Position numbers and translations under genes: made by a program. A stretch of 64,000 bases of DNA from Bradyrhizobium ottawaense. Lineage in GTDB: Bacteria > Pseudomonadota > Alphaproteobacteria > Rhizobiales > Xanthobacteraceae. Below the pieces are notes generated by a model. It had not been told where the DNA came from and ran no database searches. It saw only the letters and a list, made by a program, of their open reading frames with translations. Location: the NCBI RefSeq assembly GCF_002278135.3, contig NZ_CP029425.2:4936001-5000000 (forward strand). Direction: 5' to 3'. Below are positions 50,572 to 59,688 of the stretch, in pieces. Each line of letters opens with the position of its first letter. The stretch's first letter is position 1.

Positions 50572-53500
50572 CCGAGGGCGGGATTTCGGCACCTTTCATC
50601 CGTTATCCCATCGGCACCTCGCTGCTGATGGCCGGCATCCTCTTCGTCGGTCTCGTCGCCTATCCCCTGCTCCCGGTCGCACCGCTGCCGCAGGTCGACT
50701 TCCCGACCATCCAGATCACCGCCAATTTGCCGGGCGGCAGTCCCGAGACGATGGCTTCGTCGGTGGCGCAGCCGCTGGAGCGCCAGTTCGCCCAGATTCC
50801 CGGCATCGCGCAGATGACCTCGACGAGCTATCTGGGCACCGCGTCGATCACCATCCAGTTCGATCTCAACCGCAGCATCGATGGCGCTGCCAATGACGTG
50901 CAGGGCGCCATCAACGCCGCCAGCGGCCAGCTGCCGAAGAACCTGCCGTCGCCGCCGACGTACCGCAAGGTCAACCCGGCTGATGCGCCGATCCTGCTGC
51001 TCTCTGCGACATCGGAGACGTTGCCTCTGACCAGCGTCAGCGACGCGGTCGACGCCCAGCTCGCCCAGCAGATCAGCCAGCTCTCCGGCGTCGCCCAGGT
51101 CTTCATCGGCGGCCAGCAAAAACCCTCCATCCGCGTCCAGGTCGATCCCGCGAAGCTGGTCGCCAAGGGCCTGTCGATGGAGGACGTACGCAGCCAGATC
51201 GCGATCACCACGGTCGACAGTCCGAAGGGCAATATCGACGGCGAGAAGCGCGCCTACACGATCTACGCCAACGACCAGCTCACGCACGCGAAGGACTGGA
51301 ACGACGTCATCATCGCCTATCGCAACGGCGCTCCGTTGCGAATCCGCGACATCGGCCAGGCGGTCAGCGCCGCTGAAGACGCCAAGCAGGCGGCCTGGGC
51401 CAACGGCAAGCGTGGCGTGTTCCTGGTGATATTCAAGCAGCCGGGCGCCAACGTCATCGAGACCGTCGATCGGATCAAGGCCACCCTGCCTCGCCTCGTG
51501 GCCGCGATCCCACCCGCCATCAAGATCGAGCTCATCAGCGACCGCACAACGACCATCCGCGCCGCCGTCGAGGACGTCCAGTTCACGCTGCTGCTGACCA
51601 TCGCCCTCGTGGTCATGGTCATCTTCATCTTCCTGCGCAGCTTCTGGGCCACCGTCATTCCGGCCATCACGGTTCCGCTGGCGCTGCTCGGCGCCTGCGC
51701 GCTGATGTGGGTCGTCGGCTATTCCCTCGACAATCTATCGCTGATGGCACTCACCATCGCGGTCGGATTCGTCGTCGACGATGCCATCGTGATGCTCGAG
51801 AACATCACGCGCTACATCGAGGAAGGCGAATCGCCGATGGCGGCGGCCTTCCGCGGCTCGAAGGAAATCGGTTTCACCATCGTGTCGATCAGCATCTCGC
51901 TGGTCGCAGTGCTGATTCCGCTGCTCTTGATGGGCGGCATCATCGGGCGCCTGTTCCGCGAATTCGCCGTCGTGCTGGCGATGACCATCTTCGTCTCGAT
52001 GTTCGTGTCGCTGACCCTGACGCCGATGATGGCCTCGCGCTTCCTGCGCGCCCATGGCGAGGTGCGCCACGGCCGGTTCTATCAATGGAGCGAGCGCGCC
52101 TTCGACGCGATGCTGCGCGGCTACGAATACGTTCTCGACCATGCCCTCGCCTGGCGGCGCACCACGCTGGCGATCTTCTTCGCCACGCTCGGACTGTCGA
52201 TCTATTTGTTCGTCCTGATCCCGAAGGGTTTCTTCCCGCAGCAGGATGTCGGCCTGATCACGGCGACTTCGGAAGCCTCGCAGGACATTTCGTTCAAGGA
52301 GATGACCCGGCGTCAGGAACAGCTCGGCAAGATCATCCTCGCCGATCCCGATGTCGCCAGCGTCGCCATGTCGATCGGCGGCAGCGGCCGCGCCGGCAAC
52401 AACGGCAACATATTCATCACGCTGAAGGCTCGCGACAAGCGCGATGCCTCGGCTCAGCAGATCATCGCGCGACTGCGTCCCCAGTTCGACAAGGTCGAGG
52501 GCGCCCGCGTCTACATGCAGGCAGCCCAGGACGTGCGCCTCGGCGGACGGCCGACGCGTACGCAGTTCGAATTCACGCTGCAGGACGCCAATCTGGACGA
52601 GCTCAACGAATGGGCGCCCAAAATCCTCGCCAAGATGCAGACGCTGCCGGAGCTGCGCGACGTCGCGACCGACCAGCAGACCCAGGGCACCACGGTCCAG
52701 CTCAAGATCAACCGCGACACCGCCGCGCGCTACGGCATCCAGCCGCAGCTGATCGACGACACGCTGTATGACGCCTTCGGACAACGGCAGATCACGCAGT
52801 ATTTCACCCAGCTCAACACCTACAAGGTGATCCTGGAGATCCTGCCGGAGATGCAGGGCAATCTCGACAGCCTGAACAAGCTCTATCTGAAGTCGCCGCT
52901 GACGGGCGACCAGGTGCCGCTATCGACGTTCGCGACCTGGACCACCGATCCGGTCCGCCCGCTCTCGATCAGCCACCAGGGCCAGTTCCCGGCGATCACC
53001 ATCAGCTTCAACCTCGGCCAGGGCGTCGCGCTCGGTCAGGCGACGGAAGCCGTGCAGAAGGCGATGGCAGATCTCGGCGCGCCGCCGACGCTGAACTCGA
53101 GCTTCCAGGGCACCGCGCAGGCGTTCCAGCAATCGCTCGGCACCGTGCCGCTGCTGATCCTTGCCGCGCTCGTCGTGGTCTACCTGATCCTCGGCATCCT
53201 CTACGAGAGCTACATCCATCCGATCACGATTCTGTCGACCCTGCCCTCGGCAGGCGTCGGCGCGCTTCTGATCCTGATGGCGGCCGGATTCGACTTCAGC
53301 CTCATTGCCTTGATCGGAATCATTCTCCTGATCGGCATCGTGAAGAAGAACGGCATCATGATGGTCGACTTCGCCATCGCCGCCGAACGCGACGAGCACA
53401 AGACGCCGGCGGAATCGATCCGCCAGGCCGCCCTGCTCCGCTTCCGCCCGATCATGATGACGACGATGGCCGCGCTGCTCGGCGGCGTGCCGCTGATGCT

Positions 53501-53714
53501 CGGCCACGGCACCGGCGCCGAGATCCGCCAGCCGCTCGGCTACGCCATGGTCGGCGGCCTGATCGTCAGCCAGGCGCTGACGCTGTTCACCACGCCGGTG
53601 GTCTATCTCTATCTCGACGAGCTCAACAACTGGTTCTCGGGCTGGGGCCGTTCGGGTGACGGCGAAGGCGGCGAGACGGTCGAGCACGGCACCGTTAAGG
53701 AAGCCGCCGAGTAG
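50568..53714 (+). CDS. RND multidrug efflux permease (MdtB/MdtC type)
   Basis: A 1048-aa RND pump with 12 helices and two large periplasmic loops. Proton-relay Asp-Asp is visible in helix 4 (GFVVDDAIVMLENITRYIEE). Conserved blocks include FIRYPIGTSLLMAGI at the N-terminus, IPKGFFPQQDVG and GIVKKNGIMMVDFAI. Unlike E. coli MdtBC only one permease gene follows the adaptor, so it should work as a homotrimer. Likely substrates are bile-salt-like or amphiphilic drugs, by analogy. Confidence 0.93.
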   Translation: MTEGGISAPFIRYPIGTSLLMAGILFVGLVAYPLLPVAPLPQVDFPTIQITANLPGGSPETMASSVAQPLERQFAQIPGIAQMTSTSYLGTASITIQFDLNRSIDGAANDVQGAINAASGQLPKNLPSPPTYRKVNPADAPILLLSATSETLPLTSVSDAVDAQLAQQISQLSGVAQVFIGGQQKPSIRVQVDPAKLVAKGLSMEDVRSQIAITTVDSPKGNIDGEKRAYTIYANDQLTHAKDWNDVIIAYRNGAPLRIRDIGQAVSAAEDAKQAAWANGKRGVFLVIFKQPGANVIETVDRIKATLPRLVAAIPPAIKIELISDRTTTIRAAVEDVQFTLLLTIALVVMVIFIFLRSFWATVIPAITVPLALLGACALMWVVGYSLDNLSLMALTIAVGFVVDDAIVMLENITRYIEEGESPMAAAFRGSKEIGFTIVSISISLVAVLIPLLLMGGIIGRLFREFAVVLAMTIFVSMFVSLTLTPMMASRFLRAHGEVRHGRFYQWSERAFDAMLRGYEYVLDHALAWRRTTLAIFFATLGLSIYLFVLIPKGFFPQQDVGLITATSEASQDISFKEMTRRQEQLGKIILADPDVASVAMSIGGSGRAGNNGNIFITLKARDKRDASAQQIIARLRPQFDKVEGARVYMQAAQDVRLGGRPTRTQFEFTLQDANLDELNEWAPKILAKMQTLPELRDVATDQQTQGTTVQLKINRDTAARYGIQPQLIDDTLYDAFGQRQITQYFTQLNTYKVILEILPEMQGNLDSLNKLYLKSPLTGDQVPLSTFATWTTDPVRPLSISHQGQFPAITISFNLGQGVALGQATEAVQKAMADLGAPPTLNSSFQGTAQAFQQSLGTVPLLILAALVVVYLILGILYESYIHPITILSTLPSAGVGALLILMAAGFDFSLIALIGIILLIGIVKKNGIMMVDFAIAAERDEHKTPAESIRQAALLRFRPIMMTTMAALLGGVPLMLGHGTGAEIRQPLGYAMVGGLIVSQALTLFTTPVVYLYLDELNNWFSGWGRSGDGEGGETVEHGTVKEAAE

Positions 53715-53780
53715 CGGCTTGCACGGCGCTTCCGGCGACGCTACAGCGAGGCCCCCGGTTCACGCCAACGCGGTCTCGCC

Positions 53781-54344
53781 ATGCTCATGCAATCCAGACT
53801 TGTCGCCCTCGCCGCAGCTGTCCTGTTGCCCTTGGGCGCCGCGTATGCCCAACAGGCCAAGAAGAACGCCCCCGCTCCGGCGGCACAGCCCGCGCCGGCT
53901 CCGACGCAGCCACAGGCTGACGGCGCGCCGGCACAACAGCCCGGCTGGATCGTGCGTTGCACCAGCGTCAGCCGCGACGCGCCGCTCGAATGCGCGATGG
54001 AGCAGAACGCGGTGCTGACCAAGACCGGCCAGACCATCGTTTTGATCAACATCCGCATCGCGCCCGACACCCGCACGCCGGTGGCGCTGCTGCAATTGCC
54101 GCTCGGCCTCAACCTTCCCATCGGCGCCAAGCTCCAGGTCGACGAGGGCAAGACGGTCGATTTGCAGATCCAGACCTGCGAGAACCGCGGCTGCTACGCC
54201 TCGGCGCCGATCGCGCCGGACCTGGTTGCCGCCTTGCGGTCGGGCAAGCAGCTCAAGGTCTCCTTCCAGAACATGGCCAAGGAGACGATCGCGATCCCGA
54301 TGCCGCTGGGCGATTTCGCGGCCGCCTACGACAAGATCAAGTAA
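53781..54344 (+). CDS. Invasion-associated locus B (IalB) family protein
   Basis: A 187-aa exported protein. The signal peptide ends at GAAYAQQ (about residue 24), then a Pro/Ala/Gln-rich linker (about 25-55) and an IalB domain. The domain's cysteine pairs are in place (RCTSVSRDAPLECAME and TCENRGCYASAP), forming two disulphides in the periplasm. The family name comes from a Bartonella red-cell invasion factor; in free-living or symbiotic alphaproteobacteria its role is unknown. It lies 66 bp after the RND pump. Confidence 0.88.
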   Translation: MLMQSRLVALAAAVLLPLGAAYAQQAKKNAPAPAAQPAPAPTQPQADGAPAQQPGWIVRCTSVSRDAPLECAMEQNAVLTKTGQTIVLINIRIAPDTRTPVALLQLPLGLNLPIGAKLQVDEGKTVDLQIQTCENRGCYASAPIAPDLVAALRSGKQLKVSFQNMAKETIAIPMPLGDFAAAYDKIK

Positions 54345-54356
54345 CGCAAGTCCCCG

Positions 54357-54540
54357 TTACTGCCGCGCCATCTGCGCGTCGCCGTCGAGCCGCTGGTCAT
54401 TGTGCATGGTGACGGTGACGTGCAGCAGCCGTGTCGATCAGCAGCGTGTATTCGGTGATGGAGGCGCGGCTCGCCGGCTGCCCGCTGTTGCAGGCCGAAG
54501 TCGACCGCGCACCTCCGAGATAGGCTTTCTCCCCCGCCTC
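54357..54540 (-). pseudogene. Frameshifted C-terminal remnant of a small secreted protein
   Basis: On the minus strand one frame reads LGGARSTSACNSGQPASRAS then ITEYTLLIDTA and runs into a stop. Shifting frame near 54430 gives LHVTVTMHNDQRLDGDAQMA followed by a TAA at 54357-54359. The two halves join into one sensible beta-strand-rich sequence, so a frameshift has broken it. There is no start codon or signal peptide before the DUF1428 stop at 54541, so the 5' end is also lost. Confidence 0.5.
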
Positions 54541-54903
54541 TCAGCTGACGACGTCGCTCGCCCTGAGCAATGTCGTGAAGCCGCCATAGATCATGCGCTT
54601 GCCGTCGAACGGCATGCCCTCCATCTTCAGCCGCGGGTCCGCCATCACCTTCTTGTTGACGGCATCGCGGGTCTCCCGGTCGCGGTAGACGATCCAGGCG
54701 AACACCACGACCTCGTCCTCCTTCGCCATCACCGCGCGCGGAAACGAGGTGAGCTCGCCATAGGGGACATCGTCAGCGACGCATTCGACATAATCGAGCG
54801 CGCCGTGCTCCATCCAGAGCGCGCAGGCGGTCGTCGACAGCGTCTTGTAGGCCTCGATCTTGTCCTTCGGCACAGCCAGAACGAAACCATCGACATAGGG
54901 CAT
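54541..54903 (-). CDS. DUF1428 family protein
   Basis: A 120-aa protein matching DUF1428 (YbaA-like): MPYVDGFVLAVPKDKIEAYK, VECVADDVPYGELTSFPRA, DEVVVFAWIVYRDRETRDAV and MPFDGKRMIYGGF. It is a dimeric alpha-beta (ferredoxin-like) fold with no known reaction. AGGAG lies 7 bp before the ATG at 54903. It follows the tRNA-Gln gene on the same strand after 168 bp. Confidence 0.85.
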   Translation of the reverse strand: MPYVDGFVLAVPKDKIEAYKTLSTTACALWMEHGALDYVECVADDVPYGELTSFPRAVMAKEDEVVVFAWIVYRDRETRDAVNKKVMADPRLKMEGMPFDGKRMIYGGFTTLLRASDVVS

Positions 54904-55071
54904 CAGGGATCTCCTTGAGTTGTGTGACCCAAGGACGATGCAGAGAACGGCGATCCGACCGGGGAAGTGCGATTTCAGATGAGGCAAACGGTCGCGACCG
55001 GCGGCGCGGCCCGTGGACGGTCACCGTCACCGAGGGGCCTCGAGATCTTGACCTTTGGGCGTGCCTGGAAC

Positions 55072-55145
55072 TGGCTGGGGAACCTGGATTCGAACCAAGA
55101 CAAACAGAGTCAGAGTCTGTTGTGCTACCGTTACACCATTCCCCA
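55072..55145 (-). tRNA. tRNA-Gln (anticodon CUG)
   Basis: Read on the minus strand: acceptor TGGGGAA pairs with TTCCCCA, discriminator G, and CCA is encoded. The anticodon stem ACAGA/TCTGT encloses the loop CTCTGAC, giving anticodon CTG (Gln, codon CAG). GGTTCGAATCC forms the T loop. Length 74 nt including CCA. Confidence 0.93.
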
Positions 55146-55322
55146 CCGAAGCGCTTGAAATCGCTAAGCTTTCTTCGGAAGTTCTGCGAGGGCGGGCTGA
55201 CAGTTTCGCAAATCAGCGGCTCGCATGCCGCTCATATAGCCGCGCTGACCTTCGCGGTCCAGCCCCTCTGTGAACATCGTCGGCTTGTTCTCGCTGCGTT
55301 CGCACCGACAAGACCGACTGTC

Positions 55323-56366
55323 TCAACTCTTCCCGAAGGAATCCTGCGGCCCTCTGCGGTTGTAGAACAGCGACCGGCGCACCCGATCGATCCATCGCTG
55401 CAGCGTGAACTCGAAGGCGAGCGCAACGACCGTCGATGCGAGCAGGATGCCCAGGGTTTGAAACAGAATTCGCCAATGGCTCACAATGTGTGGATTGGTC
55501 AGCGTGATCGGATCAAAGAACTGCAGATTGATCGCGATCTGGATGAAGAGAAAATGCGAGAGATAGACGCCATAGGAGGCGTCGCCCAACGCGGTCGACA
55601 GCGGTCCGTTGATTCTCGAGAAAAGCGTCGGAATCACGATGCAGGTTGCGATAACCAGCGGTACGCCCTGAACGATGCCCCCGTGATAGTCGACGTCGGC
55701 ATAGACGTCGCCGAGGAGATAGAGGCAGTACAGGGCCGCGAGCCAGTAGCCCGCTCGCGTCGACCATGTCAGGCGATCTCGCAACGAGAAGAGTACAACG
55801 CCGGTGCCGAAATAGCCGATCTGGCTGTAGAACGGGAAGTAAGCCCATTTCCATTCGTAGACGTGCAGAATGGTCATCTTGATCGTGAAGGCAGCGACCA
55901 CCAATCCGGCGAGCCATTTTCTATTCAGGAGAAGCAAGGCAGGCAGCAGCGCGTAGAAGACGATCTCCGCACTGATCGACCAGGCCTGCGGAACCAGGAG
56001 ATACGTGGTGCTGTGCATGGCCGAATAGAGATCGAGACCCAGCAGCGACAGGTTGATCACATAGGGCCGCTCATCCGTTCTGAGGGAATTGAAGATGCCG
56101 CTCTCGTTCGCCGGATTCCACAGATGTAGCGCGAACGTAGCTGCAAGGACAGCGAGGTAGAACGGATAAAGCCTCGCGAAGCGGCTGGCGAAGAATGCAG
56201 CAGGCCGTCCGGGATAGTGCCGCTCATAGGCGGCGGCCATGTAAAAGCCGCTGATGATGTAGAAGACTTCTACAGCGGCCAAACCTCCGATTGTCTGGTG
56301 AATGACGCCAAATTGGCAATGAAATCCAACGACGATCGCCGCCAGCAGAAAACGAACAGTCCCCAT
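55323..56366 (-). CDS. Acyltransferase 3 family membrane protein (OafA/NodX-like)
   Basis: A 347-aa integral membrane acyltransferase with about ten helices. The family opening is RFLLAAIVVGFHCQFGVIHQ with the His of the catalytic region, FYIISGFYMAAAYE and RFARLYPFYLAV. The end shows DASYGVYLSHFLFIQI. Members O-acetylate surface polysaccharides or Nod-factor-like sugars. Base composition looks less GC-rich than its neighbours and it stands alone beside a tRNA gene, so horizontal gain is possible. The acceptor sugar is unknown. Confidence 0.88.
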   Translation of the reverse strand: MGTVRFLLAAIVVGFHCQFGVIHQTIGGLAAVEVFYIISGFYMAAAYERHYPGRPAAFFASRFARLYPFYLAVLAATFALHLWNPANESGIFNSLRTDERPYVINLSLLGLDLYSAMHSTTYLLVPQAWSISAEIVFYALLPALLLLNRKWLAGLVVAAFTIKMTILHVYEWKWAYFPFYSQIGYFGTGVVLFSLRDRLTWSTRAGYWLAALYCLYLLGDVYADVDYHGGIVQGVPLVIATCIVIPTLFSRINGPLSTALGDASYGVYLSHFLFIQIAINLQFFDPITLTNPHIVSHWRILFQTLGILLASTVVALAFEFTLQRWIDRVRRSLFYNRRGPQDSFGKS

Positions 56367-56474
56367 CAGCCCCGCACCCGTTGGCTGATGCGAACTTAGA
56401 CCGGCGACCGGCGTTGAACAAGCGGCCGCCGTTCTCGGGCATGCGGTGGCCGGCTTCTCTCATCGCGTGCCGCC

Positions 56475-57446
56475 CTACTCCAGCTTGATGTTGGCGGCCT
56501 CGATCACCTTCTTCCAGCGCGCCGTCTCAGCGTTGATGTAGGCCGCGAACGGTTCGGAATCCACGGCGACAGCGGTGGCACCGAGCTCGGCCATCTTCTG
56601 CACCGTCTCCGGTTGCTGCATGAAGGCGCGGATCTCGGCCGAGAGCTTTTCGACGATCGGCTTGGGCGTGCCCGCGGGCACAATGAAACCGTGCCAGGCC
56701 ACCGCCTCGAAGCCGGGCAGGAATTCGGCAACGGCCGGAGCTTCGGGATCGAAGGCGGCGCGCTTCGGCGTTGCCGTCGCGAGCAGCGCGAGCTGGCCGG
56801 TCTTCACCTGCGGCAGCAGCAGCGGAACGTTGTCGAAGGCGAGATCGATCTGGCCGCTGAGCAGGTCCGTCAGCATCTGGCTGGAGCCTTTGTAGGGCAC
56901 GTGCACCATCTTGGTGCCGGTCATCTGCTGGAACAGCTCGCTGGCAAGATGCTGCGAGGTGCCGACACCGGCCGAGCCGAACGAGACCTTGTCCGGATTC
57001 GCCTTCAGATAGGCGATCAGCTCCGGCACGGTACGCGCCTTGATCTTGTTGGGATTGACGACGAGAACGTTGGGCACGACGCTGATCTGGGCGACCGGCA
57101 CCAGGTCCTTGTCCGGCTGGTAGCTGAGCTTCGGCCCGTAGAGCGACGGGTTGATCGCAAGCGCGGACGTGCTGGCAAGGCCGAGCGTGATGCCGTCAGG
57201 CGCCGATTTCGCCACCCGCGTCACGCCGAGGATCGAGCCGGCACCGCCGACATTCTCGACCACGAAAGGCTTGCCGAACTTCGCCTGCAAATGGTTGGAG
57301 ACCATCCGCGCGAAGATATCCGCGGTGCCGCCGGCGGCGAAGGGAACGACCACCGTCACCTGCTTGGACGGATAGCCGTCCTGCGCCTTTGCGGGTGAGG
57401 CCGCCAGCACCAAGGCTGAGGCAAGGACGAGCCAGATCGATCTCAT
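56475..57446 (-). CDS. Bug/TctC family tripartite tricarboxylate transporter binding protein
   Basis: A 323-aa periplasmic binding protein. The signal peptide (about 1-21) ends at SPAKAQDG. The Bug signature follows: YPSKQVTVVVPFAAGGTADI near the N-terminus, NVGGAGSILGVTRVAK, and FGSAGVGTSQHLASELF. Bug proteins capture carboxylates for TctAB-type permeases, but no tctA/tctB gene is here, so it must use permease subunits encoded elsewhere or act in sensing. It is the last gene of a six-gene operon (60-bp gap). Confidence 0.9.
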   Translation of the reverse strand: MRSIWLVLASALVLAASPAKAQDGYPSKQVTVVVPFAAGGTADIFARMVSNHLQAKFGKPFVVENVGGAGSILGVTRVAKSAPDGITLGLASTSALAINPSLYGPKLSYQPDKDLVPVAQISVVPNVLVVNPNKIKARTVPELIAYLKANPDKVSFGSAGVGTSQHLASELFQQMTGTKMVHVPYKGSSQMLTDLLSGQIDLAFDNVPLLLPQVKTGQLALLATATPKRAAFDPEAPAVAEFLPGFEAVAWHGFIVPAGTPKPIVEKLSAEIRAFMQQPETVQKMAELGATAVAVDSEPFAAYINAETARWKKVIEAANIKLE

Positions 57447-57506
57447 AGACGTTTCCTCTGTTTTCCGTGTTGTTGATTGGCTGCCGCGCGCGAGCGGCGA
57501 AGACTG

Positions 57507-58637
57507 TTAGAACGCGACCTCGTACATGTTCAGGATCGCATCCCGGCCGAGGTCGCGCGGATTGTTGTCGAGCAGGCGGCGAATGGCGTGCGCCTCGTCG
57601 GCCATCACGCCGAGATCGTCCCGGGGCACGCCGAGCGCGGATAGCCGCATCTCGATGCCGAGATTCTTGCAGAACCCGTAGGTGGCGTCGAATGCGAGCT
57701 TTGGATCGCCCTTCTCCGGCAGTCCGAGCGCCTGGAGCACCGCGATCGTCTTCGCTTCCACCGCCGGCATGTTGAAGGCCAGCGTATGCGGGAAGATCGC
57801 CGCGCAGGCGAGGCCATGCGCCACGTGGTGACGGGTGCCGAGCGGATACGCCACGGCGTGGCCGGCGGTCGTGTTCACCGGTCCCAGGCAATAGCCGCCG
57901 TAGAGCGAGGCCAGGGAAAGGCCGGCGCGCGCCTCGCGATCGCCGCCATCTGCCACCGCGCGCTTGAGATAGCGGCCGACCAGCCGCGCGCCTTCGAGCG
58001 CGTAGAGGTCGATCGTCGGATGCGCCTTGCGGCTGGTATAGGCCTCGACGCAATGCGCCAGCGCGTCGACCCCGGTCGCCGCGGTGACCTCCTTCGGCAC
58101 GGTCATCGTCAGATCCGGATCGACGATGGCGATGTCGGCCAGCATGAAGCGGCTCTGCACCGCCTGCTTGTTCTGGCTGACGGGATCGGTCACGAGCGCG
58201 CGGGTGCCGGCCTCGCTGCCGGTGCCCGACGTCGTCGGAATCTGCATCAGCGCGACGCTGCGGCCGGCCACCTTCTCCGGCCCGACGATGTCGGCAAAGG
58301 GCACGTCGCTAGTGCACATCACCGCGACCAGCTTGGCGAGATCCATCGCGCTGCCGCCGCCGAAGCCGACCACGAGATCGGGGTTGACGTCCTTCGCCAT
58401 CGCCACCGCCTTCTCGAGATTGGGCAGGTCGGGCTCGGGCTTGACGTCACCGAACACCTTCACCGCACCCGGCAGCGCCAGCATGTCGACGCGGCGTGCG
58501 TTGAACGGATCGGAGATCACCAGCGGCCGCCTGGCACCGATCCGCTCGGCGAAGCGCGCTGCCGCGCCGATCGTGCCGTTGCCGAACTCGAGGATGGTGG
58601 GACGCTGGATTTCAATGGGCGTGAAGGCGTTGGTCAT
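57507..58637 (-). CDS. Iron-containing alcohol dehydrogenase
   Basis: A 376-aa group III alcohol dehydrogenase. NAD-binding GGGSAMDLAKLVAV and TSGTGSEAG are clear, with metal ligands in TGVDALAHCVEAYTS and PLGTRHHVAHGLACA. The family includes maleylacetate reductases, 4-hydroxybutyrate and lactaldehyde dehydrogenases. Within this operon it may reduce or oxidise an aldehyde or semialdehyde intermediate. The ATG at 58637 begins 13 bp after the pdxA2-like stop; upstream residues do not match the family. Confidence 0.9.
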   Translation of the reverse strand: MTNAFTPIEIQRPTILEFGNGTIGAAARFAERIGARRPLVISDPFNARRVDMLALPGAVKVFGDVKPEPDLPNLEKAVAMAKDVNPDLVVGFGGGSAMDLAKLVAVMCTSDVPFADIVGPEKVAGRSVALMQIPTTSGTGSEAGTRALVTDPVSQNKQAVQSRFMLADIAIVDPDLTMTVPKEVTAATGVDALAHCVEAYTSRKAHPTIDLYALEGARLVGRYLKRAVADGGDREARAGLSLASLYGGYCLGPVNTTAGHAVAYPLGTRHHVAHGLACAAIFPHTLAFNMPAVEAKTIAVLQALGLPEKGDPKLAFDATYGFCKNLGIEMRLSALGVPRDDLGVMADEAHAIRRLLDNNPRDLGRDAILNMYEVAF

Positions 58638-58650
58638 CGTGCGTTCGAAC

Positions 58651-59688
58651 TCATGATTTGGATGCAGAAACGCCAGCGGCGAGCCGCTCGGCATAGTCGA
58701 TGGCTTCGATCAGGCTGTGTTCGTTGGCGATGCCCTTGCCGGCGATGTCGAAGGCGGTGCCGTGGTCGACGGAGGTGCGGATGATCGGCAGGCCCAGCGT
58801 GATGTTGACGCCGGACAGTTCCTGCCAGCGGCCGGTCGCGGGATCGACCTGGAAGCCGAGCAGCTTGACGGGGATGTGCCCCTGGTCGTGATACATCGCG
58901 ACCGCCGCATCGTACTGGCCGGCGCGCAGCTTGACGAAGATGGTATCGCCGGGCACGGGGCCGACGACGTCGAGACCGTCGGCGACGGCTTTTGCAATCG
59001 TCGGCGCGGACACGTCGATGTCCTGCCGGCCGAACAAGCCGCCCTCGCCGGCGTGTGGATTGAGCGCGGCAACCGCGATCTTCGGCTTGGCAATGCCGAG
59101 CCGCAGCAGGGCATCGTTGGTGAGGTCGATGACCATGCGCAGCCGCTCCGGCGTCAGACGCTTCGGCACGTCCTCGAGCGCCACATGGGTCGAGACATGG
59201 CTGACGCGCATGTTGCCATGGGCGAGCAGCATCACCGAGCCGCGCACGCCGGTGAGATGCGCCAGCATCTCGGTATGACCCGGGAAGTGATAGCCGGCCC
59301 TGTTGAGCGCTTCCTTGTTGAGCGGCGCCGTGACGATCGCCGCGGTCCGGCCCGCCTGCGTCAGCCGCACGCCCTGCTCGATCGCCTTGTAGGCAAAGCG
59401 GCCGCCATCAGCGCTGAGCACGCCCGGCTTGATCGGATCGCCCTCGATGTCGGCCTGGAGGAAGCAGAGGTTTGGCCAGTCGCGATCCTCGGCGCGCACT
59501 TCGGGAATCGCAATGCCGGCACCAAGTGCGGCTTTCGCGCCATCGAGCGCCGCGCCGCTGCCGATGATCAGCATCCGCAGATCGCCTTTCGCGATCCGGT
59601 CCTTCAGCCCGACGCAGGCCTTGACGATGATCTCCGGCCCGATCCCGGCGGGATCGCCCATGGTGATGGCTAGATGACGAGAGGTCAT
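58651..59688 (-). CDS. pdxA2: PdxA2-like 4-phosphate dehydrogenase (PdxA family)
   Basis: A 345-aa member of the PdxA family. MGDPAGIGPEIIVKA, GYHFPGHTEMLAHLTG, NPHAGEGGLFGRQD and YHDQGHIPVKLLGF carry the metal-binding His/Asp residues. PdxA2 paralogues oxidatively decarboxylate D-threonate or D-erythronate 4-phosphate to DHAP in four-carbon acid-sugar catabolism, rather than serving vitamin B6 synthesis. Its ATG overlaps the stop of the DUF1537 kinase gene (ATGA), the usual pairing in that pathway, which makes PdxA2 more likely than PdxA. Confidence 0.9.
   Translation of the reverse strand: MTSRHLAITMGDPAGIGPEIIVKACVGLKDRIAKGDLRMLIIGSGAALDGAKAALGAGIAIPEVRAEDRDWPNLCFLQADIEGDPIKPGVLSADGGRFAYKAIEQGVRLTQAGRTAAIVTAPLNKEALNRAGYHFPGHTEMLAHLTGVRGSVMLLAHGNMRVSHVSTHVALEDVPKRLTPERLRMVIDLTNDALLRLGIAKPKIAVAALNPHAGEGGLFGRQDIDVSAPTIAKAVADGLDVVGPVPGDTIFVKLRAGQYDAAVAMYHDQGHIPVKLLGFQVDPATGRWQELSGVNITLGLPIIRTSVDHGTAFDIAGKGIANEHSLIEAIDYAERLAAGVSASKS

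Noticed and set aside
54904..56366. A genomic island at tRNA-Gln
   Set aside because: No integrase, no repeated tRNA 3' end found, and only one candidate acquired gene; kept only as a low-interest note.
58651..59688. Vitamin B6 biosynthesis PdxA
   Set aside because: Context (4-nt overlap with a DUF1537 kinase, IclR control, catabolic partners) fits the PdxA2 catabolic paralogue; no other B6 genes are present.
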